Below, in pieces: positions 9,661 through 20,520 of a stretch of 64,000 nucleotides of DNA. The notes under the pieces were generated by a model. That model was not told where the DNA came from, searched no databases, and worked only from the letters and a program-made list of their open reading frames with translations. Position numbers and translations under genes: made by a program. The DNA lies in contig CP053148.1 in assembly GCA_014607495.2 (NCBI GenBank), forward strand, positions 7,502,001 to 7,566,000. The letters run 5' to 3'. The stretch is from Carposina sasakii (lineage: Eukaryota > Arthropoda > Insecta > Lepidoptera > Carposinidae). Position 1 is the stretch's first letter. The number at the start of each line of letters is the position of its first letter.

Positions 9661-11866
9661 GCATACCTACACCAACACCAACACAAGACCTGACGACGAC
9701 ATGTGTAATAGCTAAAAGTGGCAACAACGAAACGAATTGATTCAATGATCACGAGTTCGATCTGAAAATTAACGTTGAGCCCTCAAAATAGATAAATACC
9801 TTTGTAAAGAAGCAAGCGAAATTGCGAATAGGATTAAGGAATTAATAGCTGAGCCAGGGATGTTGAGGCTTTTCGAGGTAAATTGGAGCATATCACTCGG
9901 TTACCGAACACGTTATGAGGATAAGGTACTTTATGATAATTAATAATTTCAGTGTGAATATTCACAGAATTTAATCGTATTCATTGTCCCTAATTACTTA
10001 TTATTACTTAGCAGCATTCTTCAATGTACCTATAGAATATGGAACGAACCTATTTATTTGCTCTGGACATTACCACATTAACCTACCTATCTACTTATAT
10101 AAGAGCGCTGGCACGGAATGCAGAGGTCGTGGGTTCGATTCCCACCCGGGTGAGGAATTTTTTCCATTTCTTAATAATTTTACATATGGAGAGATTAAAG
10201 GTTGATTGTCAAAATCTCCCACATCAAGAAATCTCTTTCTAAGGTGATTATATTTTATAAAAATTAGAAGTGCAATACGAGTACATATTCATAAACCTAA
10301 TACATTAAAGTAAAAATGTCCTGCACCGCACAAAAACCGACCACTACGAATTTCAAATTACACCGTAGGAAAATGTCACAGAATATTTACCTAAAACATT
10401 TCATTTCACACGAAAATTGTAATCTTTTGATACGTTTCTCGGAAATACATTTGTGTGGAAAATTCGAGGGATGTCAACAGAAAATTCCTGGAAAACTACG
10501 TGTTGCGGGAGCATCTCTACTTACGGTAACCTACTCGAGACCTTATGTATCTCACTCATGCATTTCATTGTGATATTTTACCTGGGGGGCAATTGTTCAA
10601 AATTTCTGAGCCGAAACGCAATGACCAACGAACCGTTCACGAAACGCGGTGCGAAGCAATATGTACTTAGTTCTTGAGTAGTAATGTATATTTTAGCACG
10701 CATTGGTCGCGAGTATGAAAGAATAAAAACAAATAGTTGTCTCGTGCTGAAATGTGTCTAATTACGTCACCGTAAAGTAATTATTGCTTTGTTCTGAGCG
10801 TCTACAACGGTTCCGTTTCGGCTTCGTTCCAACTCGAGACTTTTCGAGAATTTTGTCCCCCATCTCATGATACACGTTGAGCTCTTGAGTTTTTAGTACT
10901 TATTTTATTTTTTCACTAACTGACATCCGTGACTTCGTCCACGTAAAGTTTAGTTTTCCCATTTATATGGGGAACTATTTTCTTGACTCATACTTACAAC
11001 ATACAAAGAACCCTCCAAGTTTCCGGTTTCCAAGGTCAATCTGTCGGTAGGTTTCGATCTGTCAGTTATATTAGTAATGACACACAAACATCGATATATT
11101 ATAATAATAATGAGTACATAGGTACAAAATTTAAATAAAATAAAATACATATAAGTATAAATGGTAACCTATTCTTTCATAGAATACATACGAGTATACC
11201 TACATAGTAAGTAAGTGTAAACAGTTTCAATTTTACAAAAAGCGGTCTGCACAAGTCTATTTGGTCCGGCTCCACATATCGCTCATTAAATGCAAAAGGG
11301 TCAGAATTCAAAAATTTTCAAAATTAGTTTTATTGCAAAAGTATAATCTAATCCACTATAATTTTACACTAGAGCAAAAATACCCATCATTTTAGCTATA
11401 AGCAATACCAGAACGCAAGAGCTCCTCTTTTGAATTCAAGCGTTTTGAGAACCAACTTCAGGTCAAACCCGCCATCTTTTCAGTTGCGACTCGACAGTCA
11501 ACGTCAATTTTATGAAAAAGTGCCTTAACTCAAAATACACAACAAGTTTGATTAAAGTGTTATAGACAAAAGGGCCATATTTTGGGAAGTGGCCGTTTTC
11601 CATATAAAATCAGGTGAGTATTTAATTTTTTTTATCATATAAGACTGCCTTTTACCAAAATGCTTCTGTTTTGTGTTTTAATTATTTCATGCATGGGTAA
11701 ATTTTTCAAAAAGCGTCAGTTTTGTCTAAAATTGATCATTGAAATGGTTATTTTATTATTAAACAACACTGATATTGTTTTGTTTTGAGCCCGTTTTGTA
11801 TGATGTCTTGCTAATAGTTGTTCGTTATAACTCAAAAGTAAAATTGAGAATAATAAAAACCGGTCA
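9661..11866. other. non-coding stretch
   Basis: Apart from the tRNA-like fragment near 10.1 kb I see no gene or clear repeat. Short overlapping frames at 10316-10677 lack coding character. Confidence 0.4.
10105..10172 (+). repeat. tRNA-derived SINE fragment with Pol III B box
   Basis: GGCACGGAATGCAGAGGTCG is followed by GTGGGTTCGATTCCCACC, a perfect B-box/T-arm with a 5 bp stem. No A box or acceptor stem is present, so this is not a functional tRNA gene. The same block, including the trailing GAGGAATTTTTTCCATTTCT, recurs at 60678-60740. Confidence 0.65.
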
Positions 11867-12003
11867 TTAGCCGCGTATTAACTGCATCGCGAGGCAGCCT
11901 CGGACGCACGCTTTTGCCTCGGGCGAGGCACGTCCTGGCCGACAAAGGATTTGCCTCGCACCCCAGCTTCGCGAGGCTGCTCGCTCAACGAATACGCGGC
12001 TAA
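11867..12003. mobile_element. small GC-rich palindromic MITE
   Basis: The ends are exact inverted repeats: TTAGCCGCGTATT at 11867-11879 and AATACGCGGCTAA at 11991-12003. Inner GCGAGGCAGCCTCG and CTTCGCGAGGCTGCTCG also pair. The 137 bp block is much richer in GC than its surroundings. A TTA/TAA duplication (PIF/Harbinger-like) is possible but unproven. Confidence 0.65.
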
Positions 12004-12667
12004 TAGGAAATAAATAAGGTTTATTCGCAATGTTTTCCTTCATAGTTAGCACATGGTACTTTAAAACAAATTAACAACTATACATAGATACTGTACAATT
12101 TTCAACTCTAATTGATACAATTGCCAGAAAATGAACCCACTAGTCAACGCCCATACTCACAAACTTTCGCGTTTACAATATTAGTATTATAATATTAGTA
12201 AGTAGTAAGATAAGATAAGATGCCTAATGGCATGATTGCCAAGCGTTATAACCACCAGAATACCATGCACGTATCCAATAATTATTTTAAAACTAATTTA
12301 TAAAATTCCATTATTGCAATAATCTTACTAATAAGTTCTCAACCATAAGAGAAATAGGTGTTGTAATTAATTATATCGTTTTATTACTATTTGCAGAATG
12401 AAACGATCAAGAAAAATAGCATTTGCAATAGCAATAACAACTGATTTTCGGATTAGCAGCTATGTACTCATGGTTGCATGCTAGGTGCTTGGATCTGGTT
12501 GCTCGTTGCAAATGTAGTGGCTTGTGTTTGTGAACATCGGCCGTCGAGTCGGTAGATCCGAGGTTCAGCGGAGGGTGTAAGGCCCGGTGGTGGGCGATCC
12601 CTCGATGGCAAGAAGAATATAATACCAAAATATTACTTTTTTCGACAATTTGTAAGTATTTTATTGA
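12004..12667. other. non-coding stretch
   Basis: No supported gene. A good-looking splice acceptor (TTACTATTTGCAG at about 12397) is followed by frames that stop within about 30 codons, so I do not call an exon. Confidence 0.4.
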
Positions 12668-12832
12668 TTGTAGTCAAACGGATATGTTAATAATAAGTGC
12701 GATACCTTTTATCCTTCTACAAACCTATTATAAAATGACAGTTATTGTTCTCTTCTGTTTTCATTTTATAATAGGTTTTTAGAGGTATTTAAGGTATTAC
12801 GTTTATTATTAATACAATCATGATAAGATACT
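12668..12832. repeat. imperfect fold-back repeat with perfect 18 bp core arms
   Basis: Core arms AAACCTATTATAAAATGA (12721-12738) and its exact complement (12761-12778) flank a 22 bp loop. Beyond them the pairing goes on imperfectly for about 50 bp on each side, for example AATAATAAGTGCGATACC against GGTATTACGTTTATTATT. This is probably a short MITE. Confidence 0.7.
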
Positions 12833-12967
12833 TTAACACAAGGACTGATTTTAACGAGGCAGTTATAAAAAATAACCTTACCAATTTTTTAATACTCAAG
12901 TAACGTAATATTAAGCTTATGTTACTGTTGATCTCATAGTTAATTAAGCTATGTTAAAGTTTTAGAG

Positions 12968-13034
12968 ATGTTTTATTTAGAGGTTCGACAGAACCATTTA
13001 GCAGGTCTCATTCAACAACCTCTAAATAAAACAT
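12968..13034. repeat. hairpin with perfect 18 bp arms
   Basis: ATGTTTTATTTAGAGGTT (12968-12985) pairs exactly with AACCTCTAAATAAAACAT (13017-13034) across a 31 bp spacer. It lies 200 bp from the fold-back at 12.7 kb and shares no sequence with it that I can see. Confidence 0.75.
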
Positions 13035-13228
13035 TATGTTAAAGACTGTGTATTTTTATAACAGATTGTGATTTACATAAATAAATACAAAAATGATAAT
13101 ACTTGAACGTTTAGTATGAAGATCTGTTTTGTTTTGATTTATTTTGATATGATTTTGTTTGTATTTCAAATGAAGAAGGAAACATTTTGGTTGGCTCTAC
13201 GGATATATTCAATAATTGTGTTCTTTTC

Positions 13229-13797
13229 AACCGACTTGAAAAAGAGAGGTTATCAATACGTCTGTATGTTTTTTTTTATTTTTTTTTTTTATGTGTGTTA
13301 CCTCAGAACTCCGTCGTTTATGAACCGATTTCAATTTTTTTTTATAGTTGGTCATGGTATACTTCCAGGTTGGTCCCATATTCACCACATCAGGATCTGA
13401 TGATGGGATCTTGGAGAAATCGAGGGCAATCCTCAAATATTGTAGGCACATGTAGTCTGTTTTTATACTTTTACTGAGCGTTTTGATCACCTACATATAA
13501 AACATAATATCTGATGATGGAATCTCTAAGGAATCTAGGGATATCCTCAAATATAAAGGGCACGAGTAGTCCGTTTTTAGATATTCATAGAGAATTTTGG
13601 TCAGCTACACGAGGGTCTGATGATGGAGCTGCCGAAAAACAGATAGTGGAACTTTTTAGTAACAAAATCCCCCTATGGCAGGGGAGGCCTACGTCCAGTA
13701 GTGGACTGCAATAGGCTTATGAAGATGAAGATAATTGTATCAAGCCGTGAAATTGTATGTTGCGTTAAGCCTAATCCGAAGTAAGATGGTTATAGAG
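13229..13797 (+). repeat. R1 dispersed repeat, copy 1, left part
   Basis: It begins AACCGACTTGAAAAAGAGAG, a repeat start I associate with lepidopteran genomes, and runs through GTTACCTCAGAACTCCGTCG to GATGGTTATAGAG, where the BEL/Pao element interrupts it. The rest follows at 20177-20520. It contains a GGCAGGGGAGGCCTACGTCC motif (13677-13735) shared with the S1 tails. The nearly complete second copy is at 24731-25642. Confidence 0.85.
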
Positions 13798-14923
13798 TGT
13801 TGAGGCCAGCTCCCGTTTCAGCGGGTCCGGCCGGGGAAAGGATCCCCGGGGTGACGAACGCGGTGGGCCCGGGGCGTAACTCCCAAACCCGCGCTGGTCG
13901 CGTCCGCCTCGCGCACCCTTCACCCGTGTGCGCAGCTCCGATATCAGCCGCGGCGTCGTCGCGTACTAAATACGCGCCGGTCACCCTATTGTATGTTGTT
14001 GTCAAACCCACCCACTGTATGTTGCTGTCGCACCCCTGTATGTTGTTGTCGTACGCGGGAGTGAGAGAGACAAAACACACTTTTCTTCCAAACTGCGGGC
14101 AAGAGGTCAGTCTTCAGGCAGTCTTCAGTGGCTTCTCTTGTTCCTATTTTGCTTCCTTTTCACTTTTCTTCTTATTTTTCTTCTTAGGAACTCGCCTCGG
14201 ATTGAACACACAAAATCCGTGCGACTTACAAATATGTCGACGGTTCACCCTTACCGTCTGGAACGCGGTAGAAATTCTCTACGATTTCTTCTAACATTTT
14301 ATCTAGTTTGTCCCTTGACTGACCTCTTTTGCGCCCTATATTTATTTCAAAATAAACATTACATACATGTGTTATACATTGTTAAAAGGTCTTAATTAGC
14401 TCTATCTAATTATATAAGAATCTTATTTCTAAGTTTAAACAATAAAAAGTTGTCAAAGGAGAAAAGTAAAAAATCTTACAAATTTCACCGACTTGCTAAG
14501 TTTAGCCCTTAATAAAATCTAATTTACACAATCTATATACATGAGTTATATATCACTAGAAAGGGCATAAACTGAACTCTAATAAAAAATAATCAGATTC
14601 ATTCTAATTGGAATATTCTCGAAGCTACAGTGAGCACAAGTTCAAAATCTTAATAAACTATGAAATCGCAAATATCTACTAAAGTAATTATTCAATTTAC
14701 TTAAAAATACTCTTAATGTGCTCAGAATAGCTACCTACACCTAATAAAACTCAAAGGGATAAGAAATAAGTCAGACACAAAACAACCCTACCTAGTACAA
14801 ACTTAATGTTAGCGCTATACCTAACATGTATTGCAAACTCTTTATTCAAATATCAACCTTATCTATATGTACATAACATCGAATCATTCAATTTGGGTAG
14901 GTTTCATGTCTTCGTCGCCGACA
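13798..14923 (-). repeat. 3' LTR of the BEL/Pao element
   Basis: This is the left copy on the window, hence 3' for the minus-strand element. It is the same length as the other LTR. It holds the last codons and stop of the element's frame (stop at 14884) and a GC-rich block near 13830-13970. Confidence 0.95.
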
Positions 14924-17900
14924 TTCTCCCCCTCGTGCAGAGCACCAACTCCCGGCTCCGGCGACGACTCCACCGGCACCATCAGGATGATTTTCGAATG
15001 CGGGCGACGCAGTACTCCTCCGGGCGTCGCGACATCGACGACTCTCGTTCTCCCATCAGGTCCAGGGTAGACTTGGGTGATTCTTCCTTTCGGCCAGGTG
15101 CAGCGTGGTAGTGTGTGATCCACCACCAGCACGATGTCTCCACAACGCAGGTCCCTTGTTGCTGCTCGTCCATCAATCTTCCTGGGCAGCAACGTCGGCA
15201 GGTACTCCTTGATCCATCTGCTCCAGAAGTGGTCGACCATGCGTTGTGTGCTCTTCCATGTGCTCCGTCCTGCCATGTCTTGATCGGTGAAGGCGCCCAC
15301 CCTAGGCGCTCCGCAGGATCTCCCAATCAGGAAATGATTGGGAGTGAGAGCTTCTTCACTGGCGTTCTCGTCCAAGTCTGTCAAGGGTCTTGAGTTGACG
15401 ATATGTTCTGCTTCTACCAGCATCGTGTGCAGTACTTCTTCTCTTGGGGTCTTCTCGTTCAGGGTCGCTGCAAGGGCTGTTTTCACGGAACGGACCATTC
15501 TTTCCCAGGCTCCGCCCATGTTCGGTGCGCCAGGTGGTATGAATTTCCACCGGACGCCAATCTTCTCTGCTTCGGTCGCTAGAGTGTCTTCTTTCTTCAA
15601 TTCTTCTATGGCCTCTTGCAGTTCTCTCTTCGCCCCGACGAAGTTGGTCCCGTTGTCGCTGAACAACACGCTGGGCATTCCTCTTCGTGCAGCCATTCGT
15701 CGGAGAGCCAGTATCATTGAGTCGGTTGATAGAGAGGTAGCCAACTCAATGTGTACCGCTCTTGTGGTGAGGCATGTGAATAGAGCCCCCCACCTCTTCT
15801 CATGTCTTCTTCCGATCGTCACAATCATTGGGCCGAAGTAGTCCACCGCAGCACACGTAAAGGGGTGTGCTCCATGTCGCAGTCGTTCTTCTGGCAGATC
15901 TCCCGTCGGCACCGGTTGTGGTATCGTCTTCTTGACCCTGCACCATTGACAGTGATGCAGAGTCCATTTAACCGCAGATCGTAGTCCCAGAATCCAGTAC
16001 CGCTGTCTTAACTCGTTGATGACCGTCGCGTGGTTCCCATGGTTGAACCTCTCGTGGTAGTGCTGGATCAGCAACTTCGTGACGTAATTCTTCCCATCCA
16101 ATACAATTGGTCGTTTGAAGTTGCGATCGATGTTCTGTGCCGCGTCGATTCTTCCTCGTAGATGTAGTAGACCATTCTCTTCTATGACATCCAACTTCTT
16201 CAATTTACTACTTCTGTCTAGAGGTTTCGATCTTCGCAGGCAGGTCATCTCCTCTTCAAAACAATCTCTCTGGCTTCTTTGTAGTAGAAGCTTTTCTGCT
16301 TGCTCTAAGTACGTAGCTTCTAGAGGTATGAAGCGACGTACTTCTTTGCTCTTCTTCACGGTAACTGGTCTTGCAGGGACATTCTTCTTCTTCCTGTTGA
16401 CTTTCCACGAGGTGTCGTCTTTTTCTCTCTTCCTCGCAGCGTGGACTCGATTCTTCTTTCTGCACATGTCAATGAACTGCAAAACTCTGGCAGTTGCTCT
16501 CCATAATCTTGTCCAGCTGGAGAACCTCAGTGGATCAGGAGTCATCATCTTCGGGCCAGCGATTGCAGCAACTACTGCATTCTTTTCTTCCCCAGTAGGC
16601 TTCGTCTTGAAGGATCTGGGAGCTGGCCATTCTTCCTTCATGTCGATGTCCTGGTCTAGCTTCTTCTCAATATTCTTTAATCTATTCTCAGCAGATTTGT
16701 AGCTAGCAGGCATCCTTTCATCTTCTGTCTTCCATATAAGTCCTGTTTCGAAGCGACCTCCTTCAATGCGACGACTCGTCTTCTCCAGTGTCTGCAGGGC
16801 ATTGGCTTCAATATCCATACTCGGGCGATGAGGCTGTATCCCCAGCGACTCAATACTGAAATGCTCCTTGATGATCTTCTCTATGTGGTCATCTTCTTCT
16901 CCAGCCAGCTGCGCACAGTTGATGAAGTGCACTGGCTTCGACCCTCCTCCATCGGTGCCATGCAGTACCCAACCTAACTCAGTGAGGGAAGCGATGGGTT
17001 GGTTCTTCTTTCCCCTCTTGATGGCTCTTGACACGATGAGGTGCCAGTTGTCTTGCCCAATCAACAACTGTGGTGGATCTTCATTGTAGTGCAGCTGGTC
17101 TGCCATCTTCTTCAGATGTGAGCATTCTTCTATCCTAGACTTCTTGATGTATTGAGGCGCGAGGTCCATCTTGTCAATTGTTCGAACCTCGTTCAATCTC
17201 TTCTTGCCCTCTTGATGAACTCCTCGTATCTCCATAGACAGCCTTTGAGAGTTCTTCTTCATAATAGTCTTCCCGCCGACAGTGGATATCGCCAAAGTCT
17301 CTTCGGGTCCTGACGCTCCAATCTTCTCTGCCACTGCTGAGTCTAACAGTGATACGGTAGACCCTTCATCCAGTAGCGCCAGGACCTTCTCCGAACCCCT
17401 GGGACCATACAACTCCACAGGGATGATCTTCAGGAAGGCTCTTGCTGTACTCGCAGCGTTGACCGGCAGCATGACGTGATTGGAGACCTCTTGGACGTCT
17501 TCTTCTTCTTCTTTCTCCGGCTGCTGCTGTCTCTTCTCTGTATTGTGCAGCAGTTGATGATGAAGACGCTTGCAGATCTTGCATGGAGGTCTCTTGCAGG
17601 TTTCCTTCCGATGAGGACTATGCAGACACTTGAAGCATAGCCTGGACTTCTTCACAATATCCCATCTCTCTTGCACCGAAGACTCCTTGAAGCGTCGACA
17701 TTCATACAGCCGGTGCTCCCCTCGGCAAGCTGGACACTCCATCTTCTCAGCCCGCGTTGGTTCTACTCGTTGCTCCGGCGGCCTTGGCTTCTCCGTAGTC
17801 TGATGCGTGAAGTGTTGCTTCAGGCCAAATCTTCTCGGCGTTTCAGGTGCTGCATATGCTCCACATCTATCAGCTTCTCGGTCTAGGAACCTGGACATCA

Positions 17901-18993
17901 ACACCAGGTCCGGCTCTTCACTGTCTTCATGTTCAGCGGCGAAGTCGTACCATCTAAACTTCATGATAGGACCCATCTTCTCTTCGATGGCCTTCTTCAT
18001 CTCTGGCGAATACAGGAAATGTATCTTCTTCAGATTCTTGATCGTCGCAACCCCATTACTGACGATGCTGGCGAATAAGCATACATCCCTCGCAGTATCC
18101 ATGATCTTCGGTAATGCCTTCATTCTTTCCAGTTCGTGCATCACCAAAGCATCTGGTCTTCCAAATCTTCTACGCAACGCATCGATGATTTCTTCAGGTG
18201 CAGAATCAGAATACAAAATATTCTTGATCGCCTCTCTTGCTGCCCCCTTCAGCGCTCTTCTCAGCCGCGCCATATTCTGAGTGCTTGAGAAGAGTGGTGC
18301 AGTATCTTCATATACTCTCTTGAAGGCCAGCCATTCCGCACTGTTTCCCTCGAAGGCAGGTAACTCGTGCATATAACTGGGTGGCGGTGCTGGACTTCTC
18401 ACTGGACTGGACTCCATCGCCATCTTGATAGCTCCAGCCAACTCGTTGACTCGATACCCTGAAGACTCGTGCGGCCTCGCGTCGATGGCTGGAAGAGCTT
18501 CCTTCATCGGCTCCCCCTCCTTTTCTTCTACATCCATCGTCGCTCGGACCCATTCTTGCACGTGCGCCGTTCTGTCTTCAGGCTCCTCGTCTTCTGATCT
18601 GGACTCGTTCTCTTCATCTTCATATTGGATACGAGCCAGTCTTGCTTCTGCCAATTCTGCTTCAGCCTCTATCTTCTTTAATCTTAGACGTGCCAGTTCC
18701 TCACGCGCCTCAAGCTCCCTCTTCCGGGAGCGTTTCGACTTGGCGAGCGAGGGTGCCTTCACTGGAACCAAGGTGAGTGCTGAAGAGCTCTTCTTCTTCG
18801 GGTGTTCTTCTGTACCAGCGGCACTGGCCATCGTGCCAGAGCCTGTCGTCTTCGTCCCGGCGGAATACATAGTCGACGTTCCTGTGGTGCCCGAAGTCGC
18901 TTCAGAAGAAGTCGTTCCCGAAGTCATCTCTGATGATGTTCTATCCTCTTCTTGTGCCGAAGACCTTCCGTGTTGCGATCTGGTGACCGGCAT
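14884..18993 (-). CDS. gag-protease-integrase polyprotein, RT/RNase H deleted
   Basis: The frame is open from 19044, but its first Met overlaps the primer binding site, so I take the next Met (18993, MPVTRSQHGR). In order, numbering from 19044: a charged N-terminus with a coiled-coil-like region (~95-145); a DUF1759-type gag domain (~220-350); two zinc knuckles (CPACRGEHRLYEC and CFKCLHSPHRKETC); and a DUF1758-type aspartic protease (LLDEGSTVSLLD). At about residue 800 (near 16.64 kb) the sequence passes from the region normally before RT straight to that before integrase. Then come an HHCC zinc site (HYHERFNHGNH, HHCQWC), an integrase core (D in AAVDYFGP, D in LFSDNGTNF, E in GGAWERMVRS) and a DUF5641 C-terminus. 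The RT motifs and RNase H are absent without breaking the frame. Confidence 0.9.
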   Translation of the reverse strand: MPVTRSQHGRSSAQEEDRTSSEMTSGTTSSEATSGTTGTSTMYSAGTKTTGSGTMASAAGTEEHPKKKSSSALTLVPVKAPSLAKSKRSRKRELEAREELARLRLKKIEAEAELAEARLARIQYEDEENESRSEDEEPEDRTAHVQEWVRATMDVEEKEGEPMKEALPAIDARPHESSGYRVNELAGAIKMAMESSPVRSPAPPPSYMHELPAFEGNSAEWLAFKRVYEDTAPLFSSTQNMARLRRALKGAAREAIKNILYSDSAPEEIIDALRRRFGRPDALVMHELERMKALPKIMDTARDVCLFASIVSNGVATIKNLKKIHFLYSPEMKKAIEEKMGPIMKFRWYDFAAEHEDSEEPDLVLMSRFLDREADRCGAYAAPETPRRFGLKQHFTHQTTEKPRPPEQRVEPTRAEKMECPACRGEHRLYECRRFKESSVQERWDIVKKSRLCFKCLHSPHRKETCKRPPCKICKRLHHQLLHNTEKRQQQPEKEEEEDVQEVSNHVMLPVNAASTARAFLKIIPVELYGPRGSEKVLALLDEGSTVSLLDSAVAEKIGASGPEETLAISTVGGKTIMKKNSQRLSMEIRGVHQEGKKRLNEVRTIDKMDLAPQYIKKSRIEECSHLKKMADQLHYNEDPPQLLIGQDNWHLIVSRAIKRGKKNQPIASLTELGWVLHGTDGGGSKPVHFINCAQLAGEEDDHIEKIIKEHFSIESLGIQPHRPSMDIEANALQTLEKTSRRIEGGRFETGLIWKTEDERMPASYKSAENRLKNIEKKLDQDIDMKEEWPAPRSFKTKPTGEEKNAVVAAIAGPKMMTPDPLRFSSWTRLWRATARVLQFIDMCRKKNRVHAARKREKDDTSWKVNRKKKNVPARPVTVKKSKEVRRFIPLEATYLEQAEKLLLQRSQRDCFEEEMTCLRRSKPLDRSSKLKKLDVIEENGLLHLRGRIDAAQNIDRNFKRPIVLDGKNYVTKLLIQHYHERFNHGNHATVINELRQRYWILGLRSAVKWTLHHCQWCRVKKTIPQPVPTGDLPEERLRHGAHPFTCAAVDYFGPMIVTIGRRHEKRWGALFTCLTTRAVHIELATSLSTDSMILALRRMAARRGMPSVLFSDNGTNFVGAKRELQEAIEELKKEDTLATEAEKIGVRWKFIPPGAPNMGGAWERMVRSVKTALAATLNEKTPREEVLHTMLVEAEHIVNSRPLTDLDENASEEALTPNHFLIGRSCGAPRVGAFTDQDMAGRSTWKSTQRMVDHFWSRWIKEYLPTLLPRKIDGRAATRDLRCGDIVLVVDHTLPRCTWPKGRITQVYPGPDGRTRVVDVATPGGVLRRPHSKIILMVPVESSPEPGVGALHEGENVGDEDMKPTQIE
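14924..14934 (-). other. polypurine tract of the BEL/Pao element
   Basis: On the minus strand GAGGGGGAGAA directly precedes the 3' LTR start TGTCGG, the expected place for the plus-strand primer. Confidence 0.8.
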
Positions 18994-19026
18994 CTTCTGC
19001 GCTGATATCTTCTCTTGTCTGAAGGA

Positions 19027-19043
19027 TCCGGCTCGAAGGACCA
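19027..19043 (-). other. primer binding site of the BEL/Pao element
   Basis: On the minus strand TGGTCCTTCGAGCCGGA lies two bases after the 5' LTR. It is complementary to a tRNA 3' end (GGCTCGAAGGACCA), probably a tRNA-Arg type; the tRNA identity is from memory and not checked. Confidence 0.75.
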
Positions 19044-19045
19044 TC

Positions 19046-20171
19046 TGTTGCGGCCAGCTCCCGTTTCAGCGGGTCCGGCCGGGGAAAGGATCCCCGGGGT
19101 GACGAACGCGGTGGGCCCGGGGCGTAACTCCCAAACCCGCGCTGGTCGCGTCCGCCTCGCGCACCCTTCACCCGTGTGCGCAGCTCAGATATCAGCCGCG
19201 GCGTCGTCGCGTACTAAATACGCGCCGGTCACCCTATTGTATGTTGTTGTCAAACCCACCCACTGTATGTTGCTGTCGCACCCCTGTATGTTGTTGTCGT
19301 ACGCGGGAGTGAGAGAGACAAAACACACTTTTCTTCCAAACTGCGGGCAAGAGGTCAGTCTTCAGGCAGTCTTCAGTGGCTTCTCTTGTTCCTATTTTGC
19401 TTCCTTTTCACTTTTCTTCTTATTTTTCTTCTTAGGAACTCGCCTCGGATTGAACACACAAAATCCGTGCGACTTACAAATATGTCGACGGTTCACCCTT
19501 ACCGTCTGGAACGCGGTAGAAATTCTCTACGATTTCTTCTAACATTTTATCTAGTTTGTCCCTTGACTGACCTCTTTTGCGCCCTATATTTATTTCAAAA
19601 TAAACATTACATACATGTGTTATACATTGTTAAAAGGTCTTAATTAGCTCTATCTAATTATATAAGAATCTTATTTCTAAGTTTAAACAATAAAAAGTTG
19701 TCAAAGGAGAAAAGTAAAAAATCTTACAAATTTCACCGACTTGCTAAGTTTAGCCCTTAATAAAATCTAATTTACACAATCTATATACATGAGTTATATA
19801 TCACTAGAAAGGGCATAAACTGAACTCTAATAAAAAATAATCAGATTCATTCTAATTGGAATATTCTCGAAGCTACAGTGAGCACAAGTTTAAAATCTTA
19901 ATAAACTATGAAATCGCAAATATCTACTAAAGTAATTATTCAATTTACTTAAAAATACTCTTAATGTGCTCAGAATAGCTACCTACACCTAATAAAACTC
20001 AAAGGGATAAGAAATAAGTCAGACACAAAACAACCCTACCTAGTACAAACTTAATGTTAGCGCTATACCTAACATGTATTGCAAACTCTTTATTCAAATA
20101 TCAACCTTATCTATATGTACATAACATCGAATCATTCAATTTGGGTAGGTTTCATGTCTTCGTCGCCGACA
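19046..20171 (-). repeat. 5' LTR of the BEL/Pao element
   Basis: Right copy, 5' for the minus-strand element. It is 1126 bp, as is the other, with single-base differences noticed near its start (C for A), in CTCAGATATC against CTCCGATATC, and in AGTTTAAAAT against AGTTCAAAAT. Confidence 0.95.
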
Positions 20172-20520
20172 TAGAGGATGAGGTAGACATGAGAATAACG
20201 AGATGACGGATAATAGGGATAAATGAAAGAAGAGTACCTACATATTGCACCGACCTCAAATTATTGGGAACAGGGCAGGAAGAAGGAGTGTAATTATATG
20301 TTGCTTAAATAAGAGTGTACATGGCTGTTGTGCTGCCAAATCTCTTATATTCCTCCGAGGCGTGGTGCGTGTACCGTCGCCACATACGCATTCTGGATCG
20401 ATTCCACCTCAAGTGCCTCCGATCCAGCATGAACGCCAACTTAGTAATATCTAGGAGTAGAAGTGGTCGCCGAAATCGGTCGGAAGTCATCATTATCATC
20501 ATCATCATATTGTCAGACGT
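20172..20520 (+). repeat. R1 dispersed repeat, copy 1, right part
   Basis: This continues R1 after the BEL/Pao insertion, starting with the duplicated TAGAG. It includes a worn frame (20315-20508) with [19 protein letters not shown], the C-terminal signature of a LINE reverse transcriptase protein, and ends in an ATCATCATC run and ATTGTCAGACGT. Confidence 0.8.

Larger units (their letters stand above)
13798..20171 (-). mobile_element. BEL/Pao LTR retrotransposon lacking RT
   Basis: Two direct repeats of 1126 bp (13798-14923 and 19046-20171) enclose a single long minus-strand frame. The 5 bp duplication TAGAG stands on both sides (13793-13797 and 20172-20176). Read on the minus strand, each LTR begins TGTCG and ends CAACA. 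I noticed only three substitutions between the LTRs, so the insertion is recent. The coding region has gag, protease and integrase domains of the BEL/Pao class but no reverse transcriptase or RNase H, so any movement would need help in trans. It is inserted in the R1 repeat. Confidence 0.95.

Noticed and set aside
10110..10160. Possible tRNA gene
   Set aside because: Only the T-arm/B box is present; no A box, anticodon arm or acceptor stem can be built, and the block recurs as a repeat.
12397..12500. Plus-strand exon starting at a good acceptor
   Set aside because: All frames close within about 30 codons and no donor with coding before it was found.
13797..14395. Plus-strand frames of 165 and 85 residues, repeated at 19015-19643
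   Set aside because: They lie within the two LTRs, so they appear twice. They run against the element's direction and have no recognisable domain.
15338..19102. Long plus-strand frames (167, 195, 225 residues) rich in Ser, Leu and Phe
   Set aside because: Antisense shadows of the BEL/Pao polyprotein.
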